This document shows positions 1 through 8,759 of a stretch of DNA of 64,000 nt, in pieces. Every line of letters begins with the position of its first letter. Position 1 is the first letter of the stretch. Source of the DNA: an uncultured Bacteroidia bacterium (GTDB lineage Bacteria; Bacteroidota; Bacteroidia; Bacteroidales; F082). The translations under genes were made by a program, and so were the position numbers. The stretch lies in contig CACXQV010000005.1 in assembly GCA_902769875.1 (NCBI GenBank), forward strand, positions 53,695 to 117,694. The letters run 5' to 3'. Under the pieces are notes generated by a model. That model was not told the DNA's origin, searched no databases, and saw nothing but the letters and a program-made list of their open reading frames with translations.

Positions 1-1
1 T

Positions 2-313
2 ATTCCGTTAGCGTTGCTTATGAATTATTTAGATGAAAGATTCTCAGCTCCAAAAGTGGAGAAAGTGTATAATTATCCAAGGTATAAATATCCAGATGAT
101 ACCATTTTAGCACACCCGGAAAGAATCCCTAAAAAAGGAGAATCTATTATGCCAAGGGTAAATAGCTATGATGGGAACAATGGTGTAGTCTTAACTCTAC
201 CTGGTGGTAACAAGATAAATACCCACCTGTCTCCAGAGGAAATCTTAGAACAATTAGACTTGGATTATCAAGATGTCTACGATTACTATGGTGGGGCTGA
301 GGAATTATACTAA
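2..313 (+). CDS. Unknown protein, 5' end outside the window
   Basis: The frame is already open at the left edge and runs to a TAA at 311-313, so only the C-terminal part (about 103 codons) is seen. A TTG at 14 and an ATG at 20 could serve as starts, but the frame continues upstream without a stop, so truncation is more likely. The peptide is rich in Tyr, Pro and acidic residues and ends with an acidic, Tyr-rich tail. No signal peptide, membrane segment or recognisable motif is visible. It lies 31 nt before the glycosylase gene on the same strand and could share its transcript. Function unknown. Confidence 0.5.
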   Translation: MPLALLMNYLDERFSAPKVEKVYNYPRYKYPDDTILAHPERIPKKGESIMPRVNSYDGNNGVVLTLPGGNKINTHLSPEEILEQLDLDYQDVYDYYGGAEELY

Positions 314-344
314 TCTATCTTATCTTCATTAAAATTAAACTGAC

Positions 345-851
345 ATGAAAAAGAATGATTCAACTATTGTAGAAGGTTTTCCTCCACTAATGTGTCATGA
401 GCCTCGAGTATTGATTTTGGGAACAATACCAGGGGAGAAGTCTATTAGTGCCAATGAGTATTATTATGATAATGGCAATCGGATGTGGAAGATGTTGGCA
501 AAATTATCAAAACAAAAAATGCCTACAAATTACACCGAGAAAAAGGTGATATTAGAACATTTGCATGTCGTAATTTGGGATTATTATCAGTGTGTTGAGC
601 GAACTAATAGCACGGATAAAGGTATCCTAGAAGGAATTCCAAACGACATTGTTGGTTTTGTTAGAAAAAATCCGACTATAACAAAGATTGCCATAAATGG
701 TTATGGAAAATTCAAAGAGTTTGGAGAAAAACTACAAAATCAGTTCGGACAATCCATCAAAGTGTTTCGTTTGCCAGAAACAAGCGGTCTCAACGCTTCT
801 TGGACTTTAGAAAAACTGTGTAAGGAATGGAGCGTTGTATTTGAACTATGA
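345..851 (+). CDS. DNA-deoxyinosine (hypoxanthine-DNA) glycosylase, uracil-DNA glycosylase superfamily
   Basis: A 168-residue protein of the size expected for the hypoxanthine-DNA glycosylase branch of the UDG superfamily. The family signature is seen near the N-terminus: LILGTIPGEKS (residues 23-33) followed by YYYDNGNRMWKML, which corresponds to the GSxPGxxS...YYxxxxNxFW pattern. A second conserved stretch, the LPETSGLNASW segment near residues 142-152, matches the C-terminal LPSTSPAN-like loop. The expected role is excision of deaminated adenine (hypoxanthine) from DNA in the cytoplasm as the first step of base-excision repair. No signal peptide. It is followed by a strong hairpin at 899-932. 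The family call is from motifs only; substrate specificity is inferred. Confidence 0.8.
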   Translation: MKKNDSTIVEGFPPLMCHEPRVLILGTIPGEKSISANEYYYDNGNRMWKMLAKLSKQKMPTNYTEKKVILEHLHVVIWDYYQCVERTNSTDKGILEGIPNDIVGFVRKNPTITKIAINGYGKFKEFGEKLQNQFGQSIKVFRLPETSGLNASWTLEKLCKEWSVVFEL

Positions 852-898
852 CCTGTTGAAGCTCCGCCTCGGCATCTGCAATACGAGACAAAAGTTAA

Positions 899-932
899 AC
901 AAAAGGCGCGGCATCAGTGTCGCGCCTTTTGT
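899..932. terminator. Bidirectional intrinsic terminator
   Basis: A 12-bp perfect stem (arms 899-910 and 921-932, arm core AAAAGGCGCG/CGCGCCTTTT) with a 10-nt loop and flanking A/T tracts on both strands. It sits between two convergent genes, the glycosylase and the XRE regulator region, and can end transcription from either side. Confidence 0.8.
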
Positions 933-934
933 GT

Positions 935-1078
935 TTAGTCGGTTTTCTCCATTTTCTCCATAATAGGAATCTGCTCCATCAAATCCTCCGATACAAATTC
1001 CCAGTATTTGCCTTTTGGACATCTTATTTCTGTATAGTCGTTGAGAGAGAGTATTCTTTTGAAGCCATGGAGGCAATG
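935..1078 (-). pseudogene. 47-codon open stretch following the stop of the XRE gene
   Basis: Directly after the TAA of the XRE gene (1079-1081) the same reading frame stays open for 47 codons to a TAA at 935-937. It has no ATG, GTG or TTG near its beginning; the first Met is about two-thirds along. The sequence looks protein-like (a run with CPKGKYWEFVSEDLM) and contains a short duplicated ATGGAGAAA. It could be the remnant of a downstream partner gene with an internal deletion, or an ancestral C-terminal extension cut by the stop codon. DUF6922 regulators often precede AbiEii-type nucleotidyltransferase toxins, but I cannot recognise that family here. Confidence 0.3.
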
Positions 1079-1609
1079 TTAGTTCTCAATCTTATGGCCT
1101 AAATACTTTTTGATGTTGTTTTCTCTGCTTTCTGAATTCCAAGTGCCTTTGATACCGTCTAAAACCTTGGTAATCTTTCTTTTGCCATAATAACGAATGG
1201 TTTCTTTGATTTCGTTTTCGTTACCGTATTCAAAAACCCTTTGGATAATCCATTCTGCATTGCGTTGCCAGTCAAGCGACTCAAGATCAGTGTCCCAAAA
1301 CAAGGCTTTCCTGAATCTTGACTTGTCGGGTTGCGGTTGTTCAGAGATATGACTCGTCGCGAGGAAAATCTCATAATTGGTTTGGATTTGGTAAAAGAAA
1401 CATTGATAATCAACACCTAAAGCCTTTTCCAGTTTAAGAGAGTTCTCGGGAGAAATCCTTCTGCGGTTGGCAATAAAATCGTTGATTCTTTGGTAAGGTA
1501 TTTCGGAACGGGATGCAAGTTCGCGTTGGGTGAGATGCTCTTTTGTCCTGATTCTGTCAAGTACCGCACCGCAGGGTATGTGATGATATGTCAGGTATTG
1601 TTCGTACAT
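1079..1609 (-). CDS. XRE-family HTH regulator with C-terminal DUF6922-like region
   Basis: A 176-residue protein. Residues about 10-70 form an XRE/Cro helix-turn-helix (LTQRELASRSEIPYQRINDF is the core), followed by a C-terminal region with FWDTDLESLDW and a YGNENEIKETIRYYG segment, typical of the DUF6922 domain found in antitoxins of nucleotidyltransferase-type systems. I chose the ATG at 1609 rather than the in-frame start at 1651. A TATTTTTG promoter box (1630-1637 on the minus strand) and an 18-bp palindrome (1644-1661) lie just upstream of 1609, which puts the longer version inside the promoter. It is probably an autoregulated antitoxin or repressor. No intact toxin gene follows; only a short open stretch does. 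Confidence 0.7.
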   Translation of the reverse strand: MYEQYLTYHHIPCGAVLDRIRTKEHLTQRELASRSEIPYQRINDFIANRRRISPENSLKLEKALGVDYQCFFYQIQTNYEIFLATSHISEQPQPDKSRFRKALFWDTDLESLDWQRNAEWIIQRVFEYGNENEIKETIRYYGKRKITKVLDGIKGTWNSESRENNIKKYLGHKIEN

Positions 1610-1629
1610 TGGAAAAAGCTTTTCGGTTG

Positions 1630-1661
1630 CAAAAATAGTAAAAGTAACCAAATCTGGTTAC
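1630..1661 (-). promoter_or_regulatory. Promoter and candidate operator of the XRE gene
   Basis: The -7 box TATTTTTG is at 1637-1630 on the minus strand. A perfect palindrome GTAACC-N6-GGTTAC (1644-1661) lies directly upstream of it. The position fits autorepression by the XRE protein; binding itself is inferred. Confidence 0.55.
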
Positions 1662-1670
1662 AATTCGAAT

Positions 1671-1699
1671 AAAAAAAACCGCCCCAAAATGGAGCGGTT
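1671..1699 (-). terminator. Intrinsic terminator after the lipoprotein gene
   Basis: Hairpin with 6-bp outer stem AACCGC (1677-1682)/GCGGTT (1694-1699) extended by an inner CC/GG. It is followed on the minus strand by eight T (1678-1671). It ends the transcript of the lipoprotein gene that stops at 1738. Confidence 0.65.
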
Positions 1700-1737
1700 C
1701 ATTGTTTTAACCTGCGTGAGGAATCAACTTCACTGTG

Positions 1738-2424
1738 TCAATTGAACTTTCTGAGGAGGCTCTTCATCTGATTGTTCACATCTCTTCTGCTCAACGGGTG
1801 GTCGGCATTGGAAAGGATGCTGTTGAAATAAACGACCCTGTCCGTTTGCGTGTCGATGACAGCCGTGTAGAGCGCATTGCCTACCTGGTCGCCTGCGGTG
1901 TAGCGCTTGGGCTCGTCGAAAACTGTTCTTATGATGTTGCCCACAAGCTCTTCTAGTTTTTTCTGGTCATAAAGTTCATTGCTCATGATATAGCCGTATG
2001 CATGTACAACGATACCATAGCGGTGCCCCGTGGACTTAATCAACTCGGTAAGTGCTTTTGGGACTCTAAGATGCTTGATGTCTGATGATTCGAGGTCCGG
2101 GAAGGTGCCAATCCATTTCGCGATGGGTGCGCCTTCGCCCTCATAGTCGGCAGGAACGGGGTCTGTGAATGGGTATCGGTTGGTCGTCAACAGGTCGGTA
2201 AGCAGTTGCTCAGAAGCGGTGGCCAACGACGGGTCGTGATAGCCGGAGTTCGGCTTGTCGTAATAAACAATAGTCGACATTGGCTCAATCAGGGCAAGTT
2301 CGTCGATTTTGGAAACATTCGTGCCGCTGGCAGTGTAGGTGGCTCCACAAGAGGAGAATATGGTTGCTATGAGCAGGATTCCCAATATCGACACGAAAAA
2401 TCTTTTGCTCTTGTTCATAAACAT
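1738..2424 (-). CDS. Conserved Bacteroidales lipoprotein of unknown function
   Basis: A 228-residue protein with a type II signal peptide: basic start (MNKSKRF), a hydrophobic core and the lipobox FSSC near residue 26, so it should be acylated and anchored in the cell envelope. The mature part has no motif I can assign. A second in-frame ATG lies two codons downstream (2418). It begins 17 nt after the stop of urocanate hydratase on the same strand and may be co-transcribed with it, although nothing in it suggests histidine metabolism. A terminator follows at 1671-1699. Confidence 0.7.
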   Translation of the reverse strand: MFMNKSKRFFVSILGILLIATIFSSCGATYTASGTNVSKIDELALIEPMSTIVYYDKPNSGYHDPSLATASEQLLTDLLTTNRYPFTDPVPADYEGEGAPIAKWIGTFPDLESSDIKHLRVPKALTELIKSTGHRYGIVVHAYGYIMSNELYDQKKLEELVGNIIRTVFDEPKRYTAGDQVGNALYTAVIDTQTDRVVYFNSILSNADHPLSRRDVNNQMKSLLRKFN

Positions 2425-2441
2425 AGTGGTTTAATCATTCA

Positions 2442-4442
<2,001 letters not shown>

Positions 4443-4503
4443 TATGTTTAATTGTTGATTGATTAATCGTTGAATTGTTTAATTGTTGATTCTGAAGAGC
4501 TTT

Positions 4504-4582
4504 GCGTCATTGCGAGGAGGAACGACGAAACAATCCAGAGTAAAACAGGTTTACTGGACTGCTTCGTGCCTCGCAGTGACGC
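4504..4582. repeat. Interspersed palindromic repeat (copy 1 of the GTCATTGCGAGGAGG family)
   Basis: Left arm 4504-4538 begins GCGTCATTGCGAGGAGGAAC and ends CAATCCAG. The right arm, from 4554, begins CTGGACTGCTTCG and ends GCAGTGACGC. It forms a long imperfect hairpin. Its left arm matches 33 of 35 bases of a second copy at 31891-31972, which lies inside a coding sequence. It occupies much of the 325-nt gap between hutU and the secreted-protein gene. Confidence 0.8.
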
Positions 4583-4664
4583 GAAGCCACCCAAATTTGG
4601 CTGCAAATTTAGGGAAAATTTCATCATTTCTCAAAAATTCGTATGATTTTCCCAAATAAATCAC

Positions 4665-4672
4665 TATTTTTG
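4665..4672 (+). promoter_or_regulatory. Promoter -7 box for the secreted-protein/lipoprotein module
   Basis: TATTTTTG lies 95 nt before the ATG at 4768 and matches the Bacteroidetes -7 consensus. The leader in between is AT-rich. No clear -33 TTTG was placed with confidence. Confidence 0.5.
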
Positions 4673-4767
4673 CCCACCATCAATATGACAGCAAAAACGC
4701 ATAAACCAGTTCAGCATCCCGAGTCAAAACAGACAAATTATATACATATAACTAATTCAAAGTCAAA

Positions 4768-5067
4768 ATGAAACGAGTGAAACTAAAGAGAAGAGCCTTC
4801 GTGGTCTTGGTGGCAGCCTTGGTGCTGTCGGCCAACACCCTCTCGGCTCAAGGCGGCCTATTCAAGCGTGGTGTCGTCGCGGAAGAAAATGGCTACGGCT
4901 ATTCCGGCCATAGCCAAAACGATCTTTTGGGCCGCAGCGGTGGAACCGAAGGAATCATCAACAACCAGACCTTTGGCCAAGAAGTGCCATTGGGCAGCGG
5001 ATTAGTCCTTTTGATGGCCGCTGGCACGGGTTATGCGCTCTTGAAGAGAAAGGAGGACGAGCAATGA
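4768..5067 (+). CDS. Small secreted protein with C-terminal hydrophobic anchor (module copy 1)
   Basis: A 99-residue protein. It has an N-terminal signal peptide ending near SANTLSAQ, then GGLFKRG, a short polar middle with NNQTFGQEVPLGSG, a hydrophobic segment (LVLLMAAGTGYALL) and a basic tail KRKEDEQ. The PLGSG-hydrophobic-basic ending has the architecture of a C-terminal sorting or anchoring signal; it resembles PID-CTERM-like tails of Bacteroidetes, but the match is by eye. The gene overlaps the next one by ATGA at 5064, so they are translationally coupled. A paralogue with the same AQGGLF start, NQTFG motif and PLGSG anchor occurs at 63536, also followed by a lipoprotein gene. Confidence 0.7.
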   Translation: MKRVKLKRRAFVVLVAALVLSANTLSAQGGLFKRGVVAEENGYGYSGHSQNDLLGRSGGTEGIINNQTFGQEVPLGSGLVLLMAAGTGYALLKRKEDEQ

Positions 5068-6695
5068 AAAAGCTGTGCATTATCATGATGGTATTGGCCT
5101 TGCTGACGAGCATGGCGCAATGCAAGAAGGAAAACACGCCCACTCCCGCCAACGGCGAAAAGGTGAATATCACGCTCAATGTGGGCGGCGGTGCTTCGAA
5201 AGGTTCAGCCACAGGCAACGGCTCAAAGGCTGGCGTGAACACTGAAAACGGTGAAGTCAACTTTGAGGAAAACGACGTGATTTATGTGGGCAGCGGCGGC
5301 GTGTTTGTCGGCTCGCTGACCTACGATGGCAGCCGTTTCAGCGGCGACATCGCCGAACCGACAGAAGGACAGAAACTGCATTTCTATTTCCTCGGCAACG
5401 TGGATCCGACCGAAACCCTGACCGAAGGGACCTCCACCGGCTGCTCGGTGGTCATCAGCGACCAGAGGACCAAACTCCCTGTGATTTCCTACGCGCCTTC
5501 GCGTGAAAACTATGAAACGGGCCGGACGGCCTACAACGCCACCCTGCTCAACAAGTGCGCTTTGGTGAAGTTCGACGTGACCACGATTTCCGAAGCGGCC
5601 ACCTGCATCACAGGCTTGAACAACAAGGTGACGGTGGATTTCGCGACCAACGGTTTCACATACAGTCAAGAAGGCGCGGGCAGCATCGCGTTGCCCGCCG
5701 GCAACGGCGAGCGCTGGGCCATTCTGTTGCCGCAAGACGAGGTGACAGATGCTGTGGTCAATTCTTACGACGGCATTTATGCCGGCACTTGTGGCACCAT
5801 TCCAGCGATTGCCGCGAATGATTACCTTACGGAAGGCATAGCCGCAAACACCAGCCATCGAGCCGGCGTCATTGAAGGGCTTTTCTCTGTGAGTGCCACC
5901 AAACAGGTGCGCTTCTCGAAAGGCAACCTACAGTACATCGGCAGCGCGGGCAACGGCGATGACAACAACACGGGCGGCTACTGGAAGTTTGCCGACCACC
6001 AATGGGACTACATTGGCGAGACCACGCCACAGGCCACCGACAACAAAACCATCGACCGCGACCTCTTCGGCTGGGCCACGAGCGGATATGAACGCAATGA
6101 TGTCTACTATCAGCCTTGGAGCGTAAGTGCAAATAATAGTATGTATAGATCTTACGAAACTCAGGCAAACCTTTACGACCAGACGGACTGGGGCTACAAC
6201 GCGATACGCAATGGCGGCAACGCCGAGAACAGCGGCTGGCACACCCCGTCACGGAGCAACTGGGTTTACTTGTTCAACACGCGTACCACTGCATCCGGCA
6301 TCCGTTGGGTGGTGGCTTCGGTGAACGGCGTGAACGGCTACATCCTATTGCCTGACAACTGGTCGGTGGACTATTACGCGCTGAACTATCCCAATAACAA
6401 CAGCAATGGTTGGAGCAGCAACACCATATCCGCCGAGGATTGGATCAACTCTCTTGAGGCCCATGGCGCGGTGTTCTTGCCCGCCGCAGGCCAGAGAGAA
6501 GCAGAGTTTGAGTATTTAAGTGGGATGGAGATTATTTACATTAATGGTGTTGGTCGTTATGGCCACTATTGGTCGTCAGACTATTACAATGCTTCAAATG
6601 CGTATGAGATGTATCTTGCCAGCACAAATTCTAGCACAAGTTGGGAATTTCGCAGTTCCGGTTTGTCTGTGCGTTTGGTTCGCGATGCGGAATGA
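5064..6695 (+). CDS. Fimbrillin-like lipoprotein with C-terminal FISUMP-like domain
   Basis: A 543-residue protein with a lipoprotein signal (hydrophobic core then SMAQC, Cys near residue 20). Residues about 30-280 resemble the N-terminal part of Bacteroidales fimbrillin-like proteins (NVGGGASKGSATG, FEENDVIYVG). Residues about 290-540 carry the pattern of the Fibrobacter major paralogous (FISUMP) domain: VRFSKGNLQY, WKFADHQWDYIG, GWHTPSRSNWVYLF, GYILLPDNW, VFLPAAGQRE and a terminal YWSSDYY...VRLVRD. It probably sits on the outside of the cell as an adhesin or surface-structure component; that is inference. It is coupled by ATGA overlap to the preceding small secreted protein. The same pair begins again at the right edge of the window. 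Confidence 0.75.
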   Translation: MKKLCIIMMVLALLTSMAQCKKENTPTPANGEKVNITLNVGGGASKGSATGNGSKAGVNTENGEVNFEENDVIYVGSGGVFVGSLTYDGSRFSGDIAEPTEGQKLHFYFLGNVDPTETLTEGTSTGCSVVISDQRTKLPVISYAPSRENYETGRTAYNATLLNKCALVKFDVTTISEAATCITGLNNKVTVDFATNGFTYSQEGAGSIALPAGNGERWAILLPQDEVTDAVVNSYDGIYAGTCGTIPAIAANDYLTEGIAANTSHRAGVIEGLFSVSATKQVRFSKGNLQYIGSAGNGDDNNTGGYWKFADHQWDYIGETTPQATDNKTIDRDLFGWATSGYERNDVYYQPWSVSANNSMYRSYETQANLYDQTDWGYNAIRNGGNAENSGWHTPSRSNWVYLFNTRTTASGIRWVVASVNGVNGYILLPDNWSVDYYALNYPNNNSNGWSSNTISAEDWINSLEAHGAVFLPAAGQREAEFEYLSGMEIIYINGVGRYGHYWSSDYYNASNAYEMYLASTNSSTSWEFRSSGLSVRLVRDAE

Positions 6696-6789
6696 TTCGC
6701 TACCTTTCTAATCCTTATTGGATGATTTGTATATCCGCCCTTCCGTTCTTTGGGAAAACCTTGGAGGAGGAGGGCGGATTTGTTTATGG

Positions 6790-6853
6790 CGGCTGCCGTG
6801 GTACGACAGCCCTACAGCCCAGCCGTTGTAGGGCTGTCGCATCGCGGCAGCCG
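6790..6853. repeat. Composite palindromic repeat (GTAGGGCTGTC family)
   Basis: Nested inverted arms: CGGCTGCCG (6790-6798) with CGGCAGCCG (6845-6853), and CGACAGCCCTACA (6804-6816) with TGTAGGGCTGTCG (6827-6839). The same two arm sequences occur at 46326-46391 in the opposite nesting order. This is one of several repeats filling the 449-nt gap 6696-7144. Confidence 0.75.
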
Positions 6854-6927
6854 CGTTTTGGGAATGCACCGTTAATGGGTATCCTTTCGCCCCGCTGGGG
6901 CTTTGTTCGGAATTTGTTTTTTGTTTT

Positions 6928-7058
6928 GCAGGGGTTGCATTGCATTTCACCGCTTGCCTAAATTCCTTCGTCACTCCGTGACTTGGGCTGTGGCACGAAG
7001 GAACCCCAGAGGGGTGACAGGATGTTAGGCAGGTGGTGGAGCATGGCGGAACCCCTGC
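6928..7058. repeat. 131-bp imperfect inverted repeat (MITE-like)
   Basis: Ends GCAGGGGTT (6928-6936) and AACCCCTGC (7050-7058). Further inside are GCTTGCCTAA (6952-6961) against TTAGGCAGGT (7025-7034) and ATTCCTTCGT against ACGAAGGAA. No coding potential is convincing. It is probably a non-autonomous repeat; target-site duplications were not resolved. Confidence 0.5.
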
Positions 7059-7119
7059 CGAGGAAAACAACGCAAACCAACTCGAAAAACAAAAATGCGC
7101 CAATGTTGGCAAATTTGTT

Positions 7120-7127
7120 TATTTTTG
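7120..7127 (+). promoter_or_regulatory. Promoter -7 box of the AAA-ATPase-like gene
   Basis: TATTTTTG 18 nt before the ATG at 7145, followed by GCAG. The very short leader is typical for this phylum. Confidence 0.55.
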
Positions 7128-7144
7128 CAGCAAAATAGATTATT

Positions 7145-8743
7145 ATGGCAGACATCAAAATGGCGGAAAGACGCTATCCTGTTGGTATACAGACATTTGA
7201 AAGGATTATTAAAGACGGCTATCTTTACATTGACAAAACGGACTTGGTGTGGAAACTGGCACATCTAAGCCCGTATGTCTTCCTCAGCCGTCCGCGCAGG
7301 TTCGGAAAGAGCCTGCTGACCACCACCTTGGATTCCTATTTTAAAGGCCAAAAGGAATTGTTCGAGGGATTGAAAATCATGGCGTTGGAACAGGATTGGG
7401 AGTCTTATCCTGTCATTCATTTGGACTTGAGCATGGCGAAGGGGCGCGAAACTGCTGGTGAATTGCGGCGGGTACTATTGTTGCTGTTAGACCCGTTGGT
7501 CAAGAAATACGGCAGGCAAGCCAACGAAGAGTTCCCTGGCGATGTGCTGAGGGGCATCATCCAACGTGCTTTCGAGAAAACGGGTAAGCAAGTGGCCGTC
7601 ATCATCGATGAGTACGATGCGCCTATGCTTGAGGTGTTGCACGAAGAGCAGCGACTCCCCGAATTTCGGCGCGTGATGCAAGAGTTCTACCAACCCCTGA
7701 AGGCGAGTGAGGCGATGGTGCGCTTCTGCTTCATCACGGGCATCACAAAGTTTTCGCAACTCAGCATCTTCTCCACTATCAACAACCTCACCAACATCTC
7801 TTTGCAACCCGAATATGCTGCACTTTGTGGTATCACCGAGGAGGAATTCACCACTTGCATGGCTCCCGATATTGCGATGCTGTCCGAGCGTTACCGTTGC
7901 ACGTCCGAGGAGATGCACACCCGACTGAAGGAGCAATACGACGGCTACCGTTTTTCGGAAGAAGCTCCCGATGTTTACAATCCTTTTAGCCTGCTAAAAT
8001 GCTTCTTGCAGAAGAAGATGGCCAACTATTGGTTTGAGAGCGGTACGCCTACTTTTCTCATTCGGCAGATGCGAAAATTCCGCACCGATGTGACGGCGAT
8101 GGATCGCTTCGAGGCTTCTGCGTCTTCATTTGACTGCCCCACAGAGGCGATGAACAGTGCGCTCCCCCTGCTCTATCAGAGTGGTTATCTCACCATAAAG
8201 GATTTCAGTTTTAGGTCGAACACTTATTTTCTTGGCATCCCAAACAACGAAGTGCGCACAGGTCTCGTCAGCGGATTGATTCCAACTTATACGGGGTTAA
8301 TCAGTGAAGATATTCAGGATGGGTTTGCGCTCAGGTTGTGGCGGGCTTTGGACCAAGACGACATCGAAGCCGCTATGGAAGAATTGAAAACTTTTATGGC
8401 GAGCATTCCGTATGTGGAAGGCTTTCAGAAAAAATTGGAGGAAGTCAAGAACTACGAAGGTTTCTATGAATACACTTTTTGGCTCATTTTCAATGTGTTG
8501 AATGTGTTTGCACAAACTCAAGTGAAATGCAAGGGAGGCCGTATTGACTTCGTTGTGAGGATGTCCGAAACCACCTACGTTTTTGAACTGAAGGTGAACG
8601 GCACCGCTGCCGAAGCTATGCAGCAAATCAACAGCAAGGGCTATGCGCTGCCGTATCAATCCGAGGGCAAGAAGGTGGTGAAAATCGGGGTGCAGTTCGA
8701 CCGCGATACAATGACTATTGGGGAGTATTTGGTTGAAAAATAA
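7145..8743 (+). CDS. AAA-ATPase-like protein with C-terminal PD-(D/E)XK nuclease-like domain
   Basis: A 532-residue protein of the AAA-ATPase_like plus PDDEXK_9 type that is abundant in Bacteroidetes. The N-terminus has YPVGIQTFERI and YIDKTDLVW, then a Walker A-like SRPRRFGKSLL (about residue 48), Walker B VAVIIDEYDAPM (about 152-163) and a sensor-like FCFITGITKFS. The C-terminal domain shows GGRIDFVV and YVFELKVNG, the D...ExK arrangement of PD-(D/E)XK folds. The biological role of the family is not settled; DNA-related or mobile functions are usually suggested. Unlike the other ATPases in this window, I found no private palindrome at its promoter. Confidence 0.8.
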   Translation: MADIKMAERRYPVGIQTFERIIKDGYLYIDKTDLVWKLAHLSPYVFLSRPRRFGKSLLTTTLDSYFKGQKELFEGLKIMALEQDWESYPVIHLDLSMAKGRETAGELRRVLLLLLDPLVKKYGRQANEEFPGDVLRGIIQRAFEKTGKQVAVIIDEYDAPMLEVLHEEQRLPEFRRVMQEFYQPLKASEAMVRFCFITGITKFSQLSIFSTINNLTNISLQPEYAALCGITEEEFTTCMAPDIAMLSERYRCTSEEMHTRLKEQYDGYRFSEEAPDVYNPFSLLKCFLQKKMANYWFESGTPTFLIRQMRKFRTDVTAMDRFEASASSFDCPTEAMNSALPLLYQSGYLTIKDFSFRSNTYFLGIPNNEVRTGLVSGLIPTYTGLISEDIQDGFALRLWRALDQDDIEAAMEELKTFMASIPYVEGFQKKLEEVKNYEGFYEYTFWLIFNVLNVFAQTQVKCKGGRIDFVVRMSETTYVFELKVNGTAAEAMQQINSKGYALPYQSEGKKVVKIGVQFDRDTMTIGEYLVEK

Positions 8744-8759
8744 GTAAATACGTGATTAA

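Noticed and set aside
846-1076. Possible minus-strand gene of 76 codons
   Set aside because: It reads through the strong hairpin at 899-932 and has a composition unlike a protein; the frame directly behind the XRE gene is more credible.
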